Below, one piece after another: positions 1 through 8,446 of a stretch of DNA of 64,000 bases. Numbering within the stretch: position 1 is the first letter of the stretch; each line of letters starts with the position of its first letter. A model generated the notes under the pieces. The model was given only the letters and a program-made list of their open reading frames with translations. It had not been told where the DNA came from and ran no database searches. The position numbers were made by a program, and so were the translations under genes. This DNA is from Paenalcaligenes sp050487225 (GTDB taxonomy: Bacteria > Pseudomonadota > Gammaproteobacteria > Burkholderiales > Burkholderiaceae_B). Location of the stretch: positions 248,001-312,000 of the forward strand of contig NZ_JBKQGY010000002.1 of NCBI RefSeq assembly GCF_050487225.1, given 5' to 3'.

Positions 1-1
1 T

Positions 2-931
2 GAGTTCCGCACCTCGTTCTCCAATGAATACGACACCTACAAAGCACGCTTTCCTGAGATCGCGAATATTCCTGTAGTAGGTCGCCATACCGCAGAAAGC
101 TTTTCTGTGGAACAAGCCTTGGCACAACGTCCAGACTTAGTCGTTTTGACCTCCAACTTTGCTGGCATTAAAGCAGGCGAAGACCCAGAGAACTCACAAC
201 TGATTCAACGCTTCAGCGCTGCCAATGTACCGGTGATCGTGATTGATTTCTTTGTGGACCCACTCAAAAACACCGTACCCAGCATTCGTGCTTTGGGTAC
301 AGCCGTAGGCCAAGCTGAACGTACGGAAGAATTTATCTCCCTTTACGAATCCCACATGAAAGAAGTGGCCGACCGTTTGGCTGATGTAGATGCCGAAGAT
401 CGCCCCCCTGTATTTGTACACGCCCATGCGGGCAGCACAGACTGCTGCAACTCGCCTGGGACAGGTACTTTCAACGACATGATCAGCTACGCTGGTGGCC
501 ACAACATTGGCAGCGACGTATTAAAAACTGCAACAGGCAGACTGAACTTCGAGTACATCAATGCACGTAACCCTAGCGTATATGTGGCTACCGGCACAGG
601 CGCTGGCAAACGCGCAGACAAAGGCCTAAGCATTGGTACGGGCATAGAAGAAGCCCAAGCCCGCGAGAGCCTGCAACGCATTATCGACAGCAACCGCCTG
701 CAATCCTTGCCCGCCACGCAAAATGGCAAGGCCTACGGTATTTGGCACGCTTTTAATGACTCACCCCTGCACGTGGTATTTATTGAGGCCCTAGCGGCTT
801 GGATACACCCAGAGCGCTTTCAGGATCGTTCAGCCTTAGATACGTTGAACGAAATCAATGAGCGTTTTCTGACAATTCCTATGCAAGGCACCTACATGGT
901 TGAGCTACAACCTAGCGCCACACAACCCTAA
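2..931 (+). CDS. Iron-siderophore ABC transporter substrate-binding protein, 5' end outside the window
   Basis: Partial gene. The frame is already open at base 2 and stays open to the TAA at 929-931, so about 309 residues of the C-terminal part are present and the signal peptide is missing. The protein has the two-lobed periplasmic binding fold of the FepB/FatB/TroA type. Early come the V-V-G-R-H and A-Q-R-P-D-L-V-V segments typical of lobe 1, later a glycine-rich stretch around S-P-G-T-G-T-F-N and the closing helix before a conserved W-I-H-P. A Cys-Cys pair in the second lobe is unusual. The expected role is capture of the ferric siderophore in the periplasm for an ABC importer lying left of the window. 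The stop overlaps the next start by one base (TAATG), implying translational coupling with the esterase. The exact ligand is inference from the adjacent catecholate genes. Confidence 0.8.
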   Translation, partial: EFRTSFSNEYDTYKARFPEIANIPVVGRHTAESFSVEQALAQRPDLVVLTSNFAGIKAGEDPENSQLIQRFSAANVPVIVIDFFVDPLKNTVPSIRALGTAVGQAERTEEFISLYESHMKEVADRLADVDAEDRPPVFVHAHAGSTDCCNSPGTGTFNDMISYAGGHNIGSDVLKTATGRLNFEYINARNPSVYVATGTGAGKRADKGLSIGTGIEEAQARESLQRIIDSNRLQSLPATQNGKAYGIWHAFNDSPLHVVFIEALAAWIHPERFQDRSALDTLNEINERFLTIPMQGTYMVELQPSATQP

Positions 932-1701
932 TGCGTGCACTGCTGCCCCCTGACCATACCCTGTCACTGACTAACCCCACAGGCCAGACCTATACACTGC
1001 GCCTGTGGACGGCCTCAGCAGAAGCCCCCACCTTGCTGTTACTGGATGGGGATTGGGTACAGGACAGCATTCAACAGTTTGTGCAGCGTTACCCACGCAG
1101 CATCAATATTGCCAGTGTAGGGTATGGCTTGTCGCAAGCAGAAACCGCTGTACGACGCGCCTACGACTTCACCCCACCACACCCTGATGGCAACGTAGAC
1201 CCCCGTGTCTCCACATGGAAAAATGGTGGTGCTGCTGAATTTAGTGCTTTCTTAACGCAACACGTTTTGCCAGCCCTGCAACCACACGTAGATTTACAGA
1301 CGTCACGACTAGGCTTGTTTGGACACTCCTACGCAGGCCTGTATGCGCTGTACGCTTGGCTACAACCAGACACTACGTTTGCACAGTACATCGTCGCTAG
1401 CCCATCAGTATGGTGGCGGTGGCCGCATCTGCATCAGTTAGCGGCGGGCATTCATCCTGCCCCTCACCCCGCTCCTTTGCGCATACTGTTGGGCGAAAAT
1501 GAACAATGGCATGCGCACCCGCAGCAGCCTGGGCAAGTACGCCCGCCTGGCGAACCCACTCTGCCCCTGATACAAGCGTGGCTACATGCCTTACCGAGTA
1601 CGCTGCAACCCTACTGCCAGTTAGAGTTATGCCCACAAATGGCACACGGCCCCATGCTGGCTCACTCAGCCACAATCGCCCTTGAACTCATGCGGCTATA
1701 A
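931..1701 (+). CDS. IroE/BesA-like siderophore esterase (alpha/beta hydrolase)
   Basis: 256 residues of the COG2819-type alpha/beta hydrolase family, which includes the trilactone esterases IroE and BesA. The nucleophile elbow G-H-S-Y-A-G is at residues 131-136 with Ser133. An R-x-Y-D-F-T-P motif near 75-82 is characteristic of this family. A C-terminal M-A-H-G-P-M segment supplies the likely catalytic His. No signal peptide is visible, so a cytoplasmic enzyme that opens the ferric siderophore after import is more likely than a periplasmic one. The start is ATG, overlapping the upstream stop by one base. The gene sits between the siderophore-binding protein and the biosynthetic operon, which supports iron release as its job. 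A generic carboxylesterase is the alternative, but context makes that less likely. Confidence 0.78.
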   Translation: MRALLPPDHTLSLTNPTGQTYTLRLWTASAEAPTLLLLDGDWVQDSIQQFVQRYPRSINIASVGYGLSQAETAVRRAYDFTPPHPDGNVDPRVSTWKNGGAAEFSAFLTQHVLPALQPHVDLQTSRLGLFGHSYAGLYALYAWLQPDTTFAQYIVASPSVWWRWPHLHQLAAGIHPAPHPAPLRILLGENEQWHAHPQQPGQVRPPGEPTLPLIQAWLHALPSTLQPYCQLELCPQMAHGPMLAHSATIALELMRL

Positions 1702-1745
1702 CGTGAATTACCGTCGTGATGCTGGCTTTCACCACAAAAGCACTT

Positions 1746-1765
1746 TAGAATGAGAATGATTATTA
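1746..1765 (+). promoter_or_regulatory. Fur-box-like operator overlapping a candidate promoter
   Basis: The 15 bases at 1751-1765 read TGAGAATGATTATTA. This matches the 7-1-7 Fur consensus TGATAATnATTATCA at all but two positions. A TAGAAT hexamer at 1746-1751 could be the -10 of a promoter whose start point the Fur site would cover; the corresponding -35 is weak. The site is the only strong Fur-like match I noticed in the locus and lies directly upstream of the phosphopantetheinyl transferase and NRPS genes, so iron-dependent repression of the operon from 1859 onward is the natural reading. Confidence 0.7.
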
Positions 1766-1858
1766 AATGGAATGGATTTCATTCCGCAAATAGGTATCAT
1801 TTATAAGGGCATCCGCACGGTCGCATGCACACACGGCGGTACTACAAGCATTGCTGCA

Positions 1859-2551
1859 ATGAACACCATTTACGTCTATCACTTGCATACTCACATAGCG
1901 AAGGGGCTGCCATCGTCCTTCTTTGCGTGTCTGCGTGATCAAGACTGGGCTCATGTGAATGCAGCGCGCCAACCCTCACACCAACAGATACGTAAACTGG
2001 CCTATGCCACAACCTATCATTTGCTGGCACACCACAATCGCGTAGGTACTCACACTGTACGTCTGATGCCTGATACCCATGGCAAACCCCACGCCCATTT
2101 CGCGGCTGACGTTCCACTGCCTTGCTTTAACATTAGCCACTCACATGAGCTAATCAGTATTGCGGTATCTAGCCTATCTGTAGGTGTGGATGTAGAGCAC
2201 ACAGCAACATCGTTGGACACCCGTGCACTCGCGCAGCATTTTTTTGCAGAACCTGAAGCCCAGCATTTGCATGGCTCAAGGTTTTTTGCCTACTGGACCA
2301 GCAAAGAAGCCCTACTCAAAGCACACGGAAATGGCTTACGCACTGACCCTGTAGAGCTAGACTTACTTCCTCCTACAGAACACTTCCAACCGCTACGTCA
2401 CAGCCCAGCCACTCTGGGGCTACAGCACCATCAAGTGAGCCTCTGCCCGGCTCCTTATAACTACTGTTGTGCGGTTGCCTCCTCTTTAGCTGATCCTCTG
2501 TTGCAGACACACCATCTCCAGAGTGAACAGCTTCACCGTTTATTGCACTGA
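1859..2551 (+). CDS. entD: 4'-phosphopantetheinyl transferase (EntD/Sfp type)
   Basis: 230 residues. It transfers the phosphopantetheine arm of CoA to carrier-protein serines, here presumably Ser38 of the aryl carrier protein and Ser1007 of EntF. The family signatures are N-I-S-H-S near 91-95, G-V-D-V-E at 109-113 (metal-binding Asp111 and Glu113) and W-x-x-K-E-A-x-x-K at 146-154. The frame is open back to an ATG at 1772, but that start almost abuts the Fur box and the extra 29 residues look non-coding. ATG 1859 gives the normal length, although no clear Shine-Dalgarno precedes either. It is the first gene after the Fur-like site and ends eight bases before entE. Confidence 0.85.
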   Translation: MNTIYVYHLHTHIAKGLPSSFFACLRDQDWAHVNAARQPSHQQIRKLAYATTYHLLAHHNRVGTHTVRLMPDTHGKPHAHFAADVPLPCFNISHSHELISIAVSSLSVGVDVEHTATSLDTRALAQHFFAEPEAQHLHGSRFFAYWTSKEALLKAHGNGLRTDPVELDLLPPTEHFQPLRHSPATLGLQHHQVSLCPAPYNYCCAVASSLADPLLQTHHLQSEQLHRLLH

Positions 2552-2559
2552 TATTTATT

Positions 2560-4203
2560 ATGAGTCTAGAGACCCCTACCCAGATTTGGCCATCCGAATT
2601 TGTACAACGCTACCAGCAAGCAGGCCATTGGCGCGGCGAAACCTTTGGCGCCATGCTGCGCCAACGCGCGACCCAATACCCTGATCGCGTAGCCATTGTG
2701 GGCGGCACTCAACGTTTGACTTATGCCGAACTGGATCAACAAGCCTCAGCCATTGCCGCTGGTTTGTTGCAAAAAGGGCTGAAAAAAGGTGACCGAGTCA
2801 TCGTGCATCTGCCGAATATTCCAGAATTTATCTGCGCTATTTTTGGTCTATTCCGTGCAGGCATCATACCGCTATACTCGTTGCCCGCACACCGCATTAC
2901 CGAGATCGAGCACTTTGCCAAAACAGGTGGCGCCAAAGCTTATTTGTGCGCCGATAACCATGGTGGTTTTGACTACCGCGACTTGGCTGCTGAACTGAAA
3001 GAACGCTGCCCTGAACTGCAAGATATCTTTGTAGTAGGCGATGCAGGTAGCTACACGCCTTTTGCTGAATTGCAGCAAACTGACGTGCCCCACGATTTCC
3101 CTATCAACGTATCGTCGCCTCAAGACGTCGCCTTTTTACAGATCTCTGGTGGCAGCACAGGTTTATCCAAACTCATTCCGCGCACGCATGATGACTACAT
3201 CTATACCTTACGTGAAAGTGCCCGTATTTGTGACCTAGACGAAAACAGTATTTTCTTAGGTGCTTTGCCCTTGGCACACAACTTCCCCATGAGCTCCCCC
3301 GGCTTTATGGGCACCTTGTATGCGGGTGGTTGCGTGGTCTTGTCCCCCTCCCCTAGCGCAGAAGACTGCTTTGCATTGATAGAGCAAGAGCGTGTGACCT
3401 TCACCAGTTTGGTACCGCCTTTGCTGCTGTTATGGCTAGAAGCCGTCAACCGTTCTGCCTACGACATGTCTAGCCTCAAAGTTATACAAGTGGGTGGTGC
3501 CAAGCTGATACCTGAAGTGGCGAAGCGCGTGCACCCTACCTTGGGTGTTACGCTGCAACAAGTATTCGGCATGGCCGAAGGCTTGGTGAACTACACCCGC
3601 TTGGGTGACGACCTAGAAACCATCGTGGAAACCCAAGGCTATCCTATTAGCCCCGACGATGAAATCCTGATCGTAGACGATAATGACCAGCCCGTCGCAC
3701 CGGGCGGAACGGGGCACCTGATTACTCGTGGGCCCTACACCATTCGTGCTTATTACAATAACCCCACCGCCAACCAACGCTCATTCACCTCTGACGGTTA
3801 CTACCGCACAGGCGATATCGTGCGCCTGACTGACGACGGTTATTTAATTGTTCAAGGCCGCGCAGGCGATCACATCAACCGTGCCGGCGAGAAAATCTCT
3901 GCTGAAGAAATTGAAGACCACTTGTTGGCCAATCCACAAGTTTTTGATGCAGCCGTAGTGTCTGTTCCCGATGATTATTTGGGTGAACGCAGTTGCGCCT
4001 TCGTGATCCCTAAAGGTGAACAAAAACTACGTGCTATAGATTTGAAAAAATGGGTACGCGAACGCGGTGTAGCCGAGTTTAAAGTGCCTGATCAAATCAT
4101 TTTTGTGGATGCTTTCACCTCTACTGCTGCGGGCAAAATCAGCCGTAAAGCGTTGCGTGCCCAACTGCAGGCTCAACTACAAACTCAATCAACCGAATCA
4201 TGA
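2560..4203 (+). CDS. entE: 2,3-dihydroxybenzoate-AMP ligase
   Basis: 547 residues, close to the 536 of E. coli EntE. This stand-alone adenylation enzyme activates 2,3-dihydroxybenzoate with ATP and loads it on the aryl carrier protein. The phosphate loop S-G-G-S-T-G-L-S-K is at about 206-214. The aryl-acid pocket motif H-N-F-P-M-S-S-P-G at about 240-248 is the one that sets aryl-acid enzymes apart from amino-acid adenylation domains. The C-terminal G-R-A-G-D-H-I-N-R-A-G-E-K-I hinge and the A-A-G-K-I lysine loop are present. The stop overlaps the start of the carrier protein gene (ATGA), so the enzyme and its immediate acceptor are translationally coupled. Salicylate rather than DHB is possible from the enzyme alone, but entA and entB nearby argue for DHB. 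Confidence 0.93.
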   Translation: MSLETPTQIWPSEFVQRYQQAGHWRGETFGAMLRQRATQYPDRVAIVGGTQRLTYAELDQQASAIAAGLLQKGLKKGDRVIVHLPNIPEFICAIFGLFRAGIIPLYSLPAHRITEIEHFAKTGGAKAYLCADNHGGFDYRDLAAELKERCPELQDIFVVGDAGSYTPFAELQQTDVPHDFPINVSSPQDVAFLQISGGSTGLSKLIPRTHDDYIYTLRESARICDLDENSIFLGALPLAHNFPMSSPGFMGTLYAGGCVVLSPSPSAEDCFALIEQERVTFTSLVPPLLLLWLEAVNRSAYDMSSLKVIQVGGAKLIPEVAKRVHPTLGVTLQQVFGMAEGLVNYTRLGDDLETIVETQGYPISPDDEILIVDDNDQPVAPGGTGHLITRGPYTIRAYYNNPTANQRSFTSDGYYRTGDIVRLTDDGYLIVQGRAGDHINRAGEKISAEEIEDHLLANPQVFDAAVVSVPDDYLGERSCAFVIPKGEQKLRAIDLKKWVRERGVAEFKVPDQIIFVDAFTSTAAGKISRKALRAQLQAQLQTQSTES

Positions 4204-4439
4204 GTACAACCTTAACCTTAGAACGCATGCGTGCAGATATTGCTGCCATGCTACATGAAGACCCCAGCGAGATTGCCGATGACGACAATTTAATGGACTG
4301 GGGCTTAGACTCCATGCGCGCCATGACCTTGGCGTCACGCTGGCGTGAAGCTGGCGCTCGTATTGAGTTCTCACAGATGGCAGAAGACGCTACCCTTAGC
4401 CACTGGTGGTCGCTGGTTAGCGCTCATACTGCCTCCTGA
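4200..4439 (+). CDS. Free-standing aryl carrier protein
   Basis: 79 residues forming one acyl-carrier-like four-helix domain, with the phosphopantetheine attachment motif W-G-L-D-S-M-R at 34-40 (Ser38). It corresponds to the C-terminal carrier half of E. coli EntB, but here it is a separate gene wedged between entE (4-base overlap) and entF (27 bases downstream). The isochorismatase half is encoded 8 kb away at 12466-13110 and lacks this domain. Expected role: carry the 2,3-dihydroxybenzoyl thioester from EntE to the condensation domain of EntF. The assignment follows from motif, size and position. Confidence 0.88.
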   Translation: MSTTLTLERMRADIAAMLHEDPSEIADDDNLMDWGLDSMRAMTLASRWREAGARIEFSQMAEDATLSHWWSLVSAHTAS

Positions 4440-4466
4440 TTTGTTTCACGCTGTTGTTACCTACTC

Positions 4467-7400
4467 ATGAAGTCTACTGCTCGTACTGATTCATCGCTGG
4501 TTATTCCTCGCATGCATTCCGCAGAGGAAGCTGTTCCTCTGACCGAAGCCCAAGAGGGGCTGTGGTATGCCCAGCGCCTAGCGCCAGATAACCCGATTTT
4601 CAATACAGCACACTGCACTGACTTCATCGGTAGCCTGCAACTGCCTACTCTGCAGCACGCCATCAATCAAGCCTTGTTAGAGGCCGATGCACTGTCCTTG
4701 CACATGGTTGAAAGCGACGCAGGGCCATTGCAGTATTTTGATGCTACCCATCGCGTACAGTTGGAAGTGATAGATCTGCGTCATCAACCTGATGCCGCTC
4801 AGCATGCCGCAGCACAAATGCATGCCGATCATAACCACCCGCTGGACCCTACGCAGTCCCCTCTGTCTAGACAAGTGCTATTCTTGCTGTCAGATACCCA
4901 TTGTCAGTGGTATCAACGTGTGCATCACTTAGCCGCTGACGGCTATGGGATGTCACTCATTGAGTCGCGTGCGTTAACGCTGTATCACGAGCAGGTATCC
5001 GGCGATAGCCCCCCCAGTGCTGCACTCACCTCTTTTGCTGAAGTGGTAGCAGACGATCAAGTTTATAGACACAGCGAAAAACGCCAAAAAGATGCCAGCT
5101 ATTGGCATCAAGCCCTAGACGCTTTGGGTGACGTAGGTAGCCTAACTAGCGGCGTAGCCCTAAGCGCACCATATTTCTTGCGTGCTGATGCACCTATTGA
5201 TGCATCCACGCTCTCGCAACTGCTGGACGCCCAAACACGCCTCCAGATTAGTTGGCCTGATTTGCTCACGCTACTCAGCGCTGCCTACATTCAACGCCAC
5301 ACCGGTCAAAGTGATGTGGTGGTAGGTATGCCGTGGATGGGGCGTATGGGTAATGTGAGCGCCCGTAGTGTTGCCACCGTGATGAATGTGGCTCCGTTGC
5401 GCTTAACCATGCCGCAACATGAACCGCTCGCTGACGTGTTAACCGCTGGCTCGCGCGCTATTATAAAAGCCCGACGTCATGGCCGTTACCGTAGCGAACA
5501 ATTACGTAGAGACTTGGGGTTAGTGGGCGGTCAACGTCGATTACATGGCCCACTGATTAATATTCTGCCTTTTGACGCCCCTTACACCATTGCTGGCGTA
5601 CAAGCCAAACAACGCGTGTTATGTGCTGGGCCAGTAGAAGACCTGAACTTCAATTTCCGGGCTGCGCCGGATGGCCAAAACCTACGTCTAGAAATTGAAG
5701 CCAACCCCAAGCTATATAGCCAGCAAGGCCTGCAAACCCATTTGCAGCGCTTTCAGTACTTCGTGCAACAAGCTTTGCAAGCCTCCTCTTTGGAAAGCGT
5801 ACCCAGCGTAACACCTGCCGAGTACACCCACTGGGTAGAAGGCCAAGACAGCACAGCCCACCCTATTCCGCATACCACGCTTACACAGCTGATTCGCGAG
5901 CAAAGCCAACGCAGTCCACAAGCGGTAGCCTTATCGTATAAAGGTCTGCACACCAACTTTGCTAGCTTTGATGCGCAAGTAGAGCGTATTGCCCAGCACT
6001 TGATTAATGCTGGTGTCACCCCTGGCAGCATTGTGGCGGTAGGTATGGCGCGCAGCGATCAAATGGTGATGTGCTTACACGGTGTGATGGCAGCCGGTGC
6101 AGCCTACTTGCCGTTGGATACAGCACAACCTGCAGACCGTATTTGCCGCATCCTGGGCTCTGCTAAACCTGCTGCCTTGATACACGACAGTAGCTTGTGC
6201 ACGAACAGTGCTGAATTTGCTGTGCCAGCCTATGAGGCGACTCAGTTATTTAGTACGCAGCCAAGCACCACACATCCCCTGCCAGAAACACACCCTGATG
6301 ATGCCGCCTATGTGCTGTATACATCCGGCTCTACGGGTGACCCTAAAGGGGTAGTGGTGAGCCAGAAAGCGATCGTGAACCGATTGCTGTGGATGAAAAC
6401 CCATTATGGTTTCACTGGCTCGTCACGTTTCCTGCAAAAAACACCGTATACCTTTGACGTATCGTTGTGGGAACTCTTCCTGCCTATGCTGTGCGGTGCA
6501 ACCCTAACGGTAGCCGAGCCTGAGCAGCACAAAGATCCCCATGCATTGGCTCAACTGATACACAACGAAAACATCAGCGTGGTGCACTTTGTGCCCTCCA
6601 TGCTGGCCGCTTTCTTGAATGAACCACAAAGCCAAGGCCTGACGATTGGCCATGTATTTTGTAGTGGTGAAGCGCTAAGCTCCCACTTGGCAGCGCGTTT
6701 CTACGAGCGTATGAATGGTACGCTACACAACTTATATGGCCCTACCGAAGCGGCTGTAGACGTTACCTACTGGCCCGTCAGCAAAGAACACCCCGACGAC
6801 CCTATTCCTATTGGTCTGCCCGTATGGAATACCCAACTGTATATTCTGGATGACTGCTTGCGCCCTGTAGCACCTGGTGTAGCCGGTGCGTTGTACTTGG
6901 GTGGTATTCAGTTGGCTGATGGCTACTTGGGCAGACAAGACCTGACCGACAAAGCATTTATTACCAGCCCCTTTGATGCGACCAAACGCCTGTATCACAC
7001 AGGTGATTTAGCGCGTTGGCGTGAGGATGGCGCGGTATTGTATTTGGGCCGTGCGGATCATCAAATTAAATTGCGTGGTCAACGTATTGAGTTGGGCGAG
7101 ATCGAGTCTTGCTTGGCCCAGTACCCCGATCTGCGTGATCTGGCCGTAATAGCTAGAGAAGACCGACCTGGCGATCTGTACATTGCCGTCTATGCGGTAG
7201 CCCGTTCTGCCGAAGGCGCAGACAGCAATGCGCTATTAAGCTTTGCTCGCGCTCATCTGCCAGAAGCGATGGTGCCTAGCGCAGTAGTGTGGATGGACGA
7301 TCTGCCCATCAACGCTAACGGTAAACTAGATCGCAAAGCGCTTCCTGCCCCTACACGTGAGCGCCAAGAAGGTGCTCCGTTAAAAGGTGAAGTCCAGCAT

Positions 7401-8441
7401 CAATTAGCGCACTTCTACCAACAGTTGCTGCAACTACAGCACCTGCCTTATGCGGATGATGACTTCTTCGCCTTAGGCGGGCACTCGTTATTGGCGGCCC
7501 AACTGGCTGCTACATTGCGTGAGCACTACCAAATCACCTTAACACTGGGGGCTATTTTTGAGCACCCCACCATTGATAGATTAGCCAATCACGTGCAGCG
7601 TTTGCTGGATGGTCAGCAAGACGCCAATGCAGGCTTTAACCCTATCTTTACCTTACGCCCACCAGCGCATGGCAAGCCCGCTAAGCCAGCATTATTTTGC
7701 ATACACCCAGCAGGCGGATTGAGCTGGTGCTACAGCTTGTTGGCTCGTCAATGCGGTAGCGACCAACCCGTATATGGTTTGCAATCGCGCAGTTTGGATG
7801 CAGCACAAATTGTGCCTACTAGCTTGCACGATATGGCCGAAGACTACGCCAATCAAATACAAGCCGTACAACCCCAAGGCCCTTACCATTTATTGGGCTG
7901 GTCCGTAGGCGGTCTGTTGGTGCATGAAATAGCGCGTATTCTGCAATCTCGCAATGCCGAGCTGGGCGTTGTGGCCATGTTAGATGCCTACCCTAGTGAT
8001 GTATGGCGTGGCCGCGAAGAGCCTGCCTTAGAAGCCAGCTACAAAGCGTTGCTGTATATTGCTGGCTATGATCCCGACAGCTTAAACGTGCCACTCACCC
8101 AAGATGGTGTCATTGGCTTCTTACGTCAAAGCGGTCATGCTCTGGGCACCCTCAGTGATGCCCAGTTGCAAGGGGTATTCCGCTCTGTAGAGTTAAACAA
8201 CCGATTGGTACGTCAGCACTGGCATCAACCACTGAATCACCCCGTACTGTATTTCCGCGCCTCACTGGATCACGTGGGTGACACCTTAGAACCAGCAATG
8301 TGGAACCCTTGGGTCAGTCACTTGCAGGTACACGACGTGCCTTCACTGCACGCCCACTTAACAGGAGCCGATGCTCTCAAGCACATTCTTCCTGTTCTGC
8401 AATCTGCGTTACAAGGCAGCGTGACTGCCCACACGGTATAA
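4467..8441 (+). CDS. entF: Enterobactin-synthase-type NRPS (C-A-T-TE), serine-activating
   Basis: 1324 residues, one module. The condensation domain (about 20-450) has H-H-L-A-A-D-G at 153-159. The adenylation domain (about 470-960) has T-S-G-S-T-G-D-P-K-G at 619-628 and the catalytic lysine in N-G-K-L-D at 953. The nine specificity positions read D664-V665-W668-H707-F731-S733-L756-V764-D765, the code I know for serine in E. coli EntF. The carrier domain has L-G-G-H-S-L with Ser1007, and the thioesterase has G-W-S-V-G-G with Ser1146. A single C-A-T-TE module plus an external aryl carrier is the architecture that makes cyclic tri-(DHB-serine). Slightly longer than E. coli EntF (1293). No MbtH-like partner gene is visible in the window. 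Confidence 0.93.
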   Translation: MKSTARTDSSLVIPRMHSAEEAVPLTEAQEGLWYAQRLAPDNPIFNTAHCTDFIGSLQLPTLQHAINQALLEADALSLHMVESDAGPLQYFDATHRVQLEVIDLRHQPDAAQHAAAQMHADHNHPLDPTQSPLSRQVLFLLSDTHCQWYQRVHHLAADGYGMSLIESRALTLYHEQVSGDSPPSAALTSFAEVVADDQVYRHSEKRQKDASYWHQALDALGDVGSLTSGVALSAPYFLRADAPIDASTLSQLLDAQTRLQISWPDLLTLLSAAYIQRHTGQSDVVVGMPWMGRMGNVSARSVATVMNVAPLRLTMPQHEPLADVLTAGSRAIIKARRHGRYRSEQLRRDLGLVGGQRRLHGPLINILPFDAPYTIAGVQAKQRVLCAGPVEDLNFNFRAAPDGQNLRLEIEANPKLYSQQGLQTHLQRFQYFVQQALQASSLESVPSVTPAEYTHWVEGQDSTAHPIPHTTLTQLIREQSQRSPQAVALSYKGLHTNFASFDAQVERIAQHLINAGVTPGSIVAVGMARSDQMVMCLHGVMAAGAAYLPLDTAQPADRICRILGSAKPAALIHDSSLCTNSAEFAVPAYEATQLFSTQPSTTHPLPETHPDDAAYVLYTSGSTGDPKGVVVSQKAIVNRLLWMKTHYGFTGSSRFLQKTPYTFDVSLWELFLPMLCGATLTVAEPEQHKDPHALAQLIHNENISVVHFVPSMLAAFLNEPQSQGLTIGHVFCSGEALSSHLAARFYERMNGTLHNLYGPTEAAVDVTYWPVSKEHPDDPIPIGLPVWNTQLYILDDCLRPVAPGVAGALYLGGIQLADGYLGRQDLTDKAFITSPFDATKRLYHTGDLARWREDGAVLYLGRADHQIKLRGQRIELGEIESCLAQYPDLRDLAVIAREDRPGDLYIAVYAVARSAEGADSNALLSFARAHLPEAMVPSAVVWMDDLPINANGKLDRKALPAPTRERQEGAPLKGEVQHQLAHFYQQLLQLQHLPYADDDFFALGGHSLLAAQLAATLREHYQITLTLGAIFEHPTIDRLANHVQRLLDGQQDANAGFNPIFTLRPPAHGKPAKPALFCIHPAGGLSWCYSLLARQCGSDQPVYGLQSRSLDAAQIVPTSLHDMAEDYANQIQAVQPQGPYHLLGWSVGGLLVHEIARILQSRNAELGVVAMLDAYPSDVWRGREEPALEASYKALLYIAGYDPDSLNVPLTQDGVIGFLRQSGHALGTLSDAQLQGVFRSVELNNRLVRQHWHQPLNHPVLYFRASLDHVGDTLEPAMWNPWVSHLQVHDVPSLHAHLTGADALKHILPVLQSALQGSVTAHTV

Positions 8442-8446
8442 CAACT

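Noticed and set aside
1772..1858. Longer N-terminus for the phosphopantetheinyl transferase
   Set aside because: It would begin seven bases after the Fur-like site and adds residues unlike the family; ATG 1859 fits better.
8300..8446. Longer N-terminus for the EntS-like exporter
   Set aside because: The extension lies inside the EntF thioesterase in another frame; ATG 8447 gives the normal family length.
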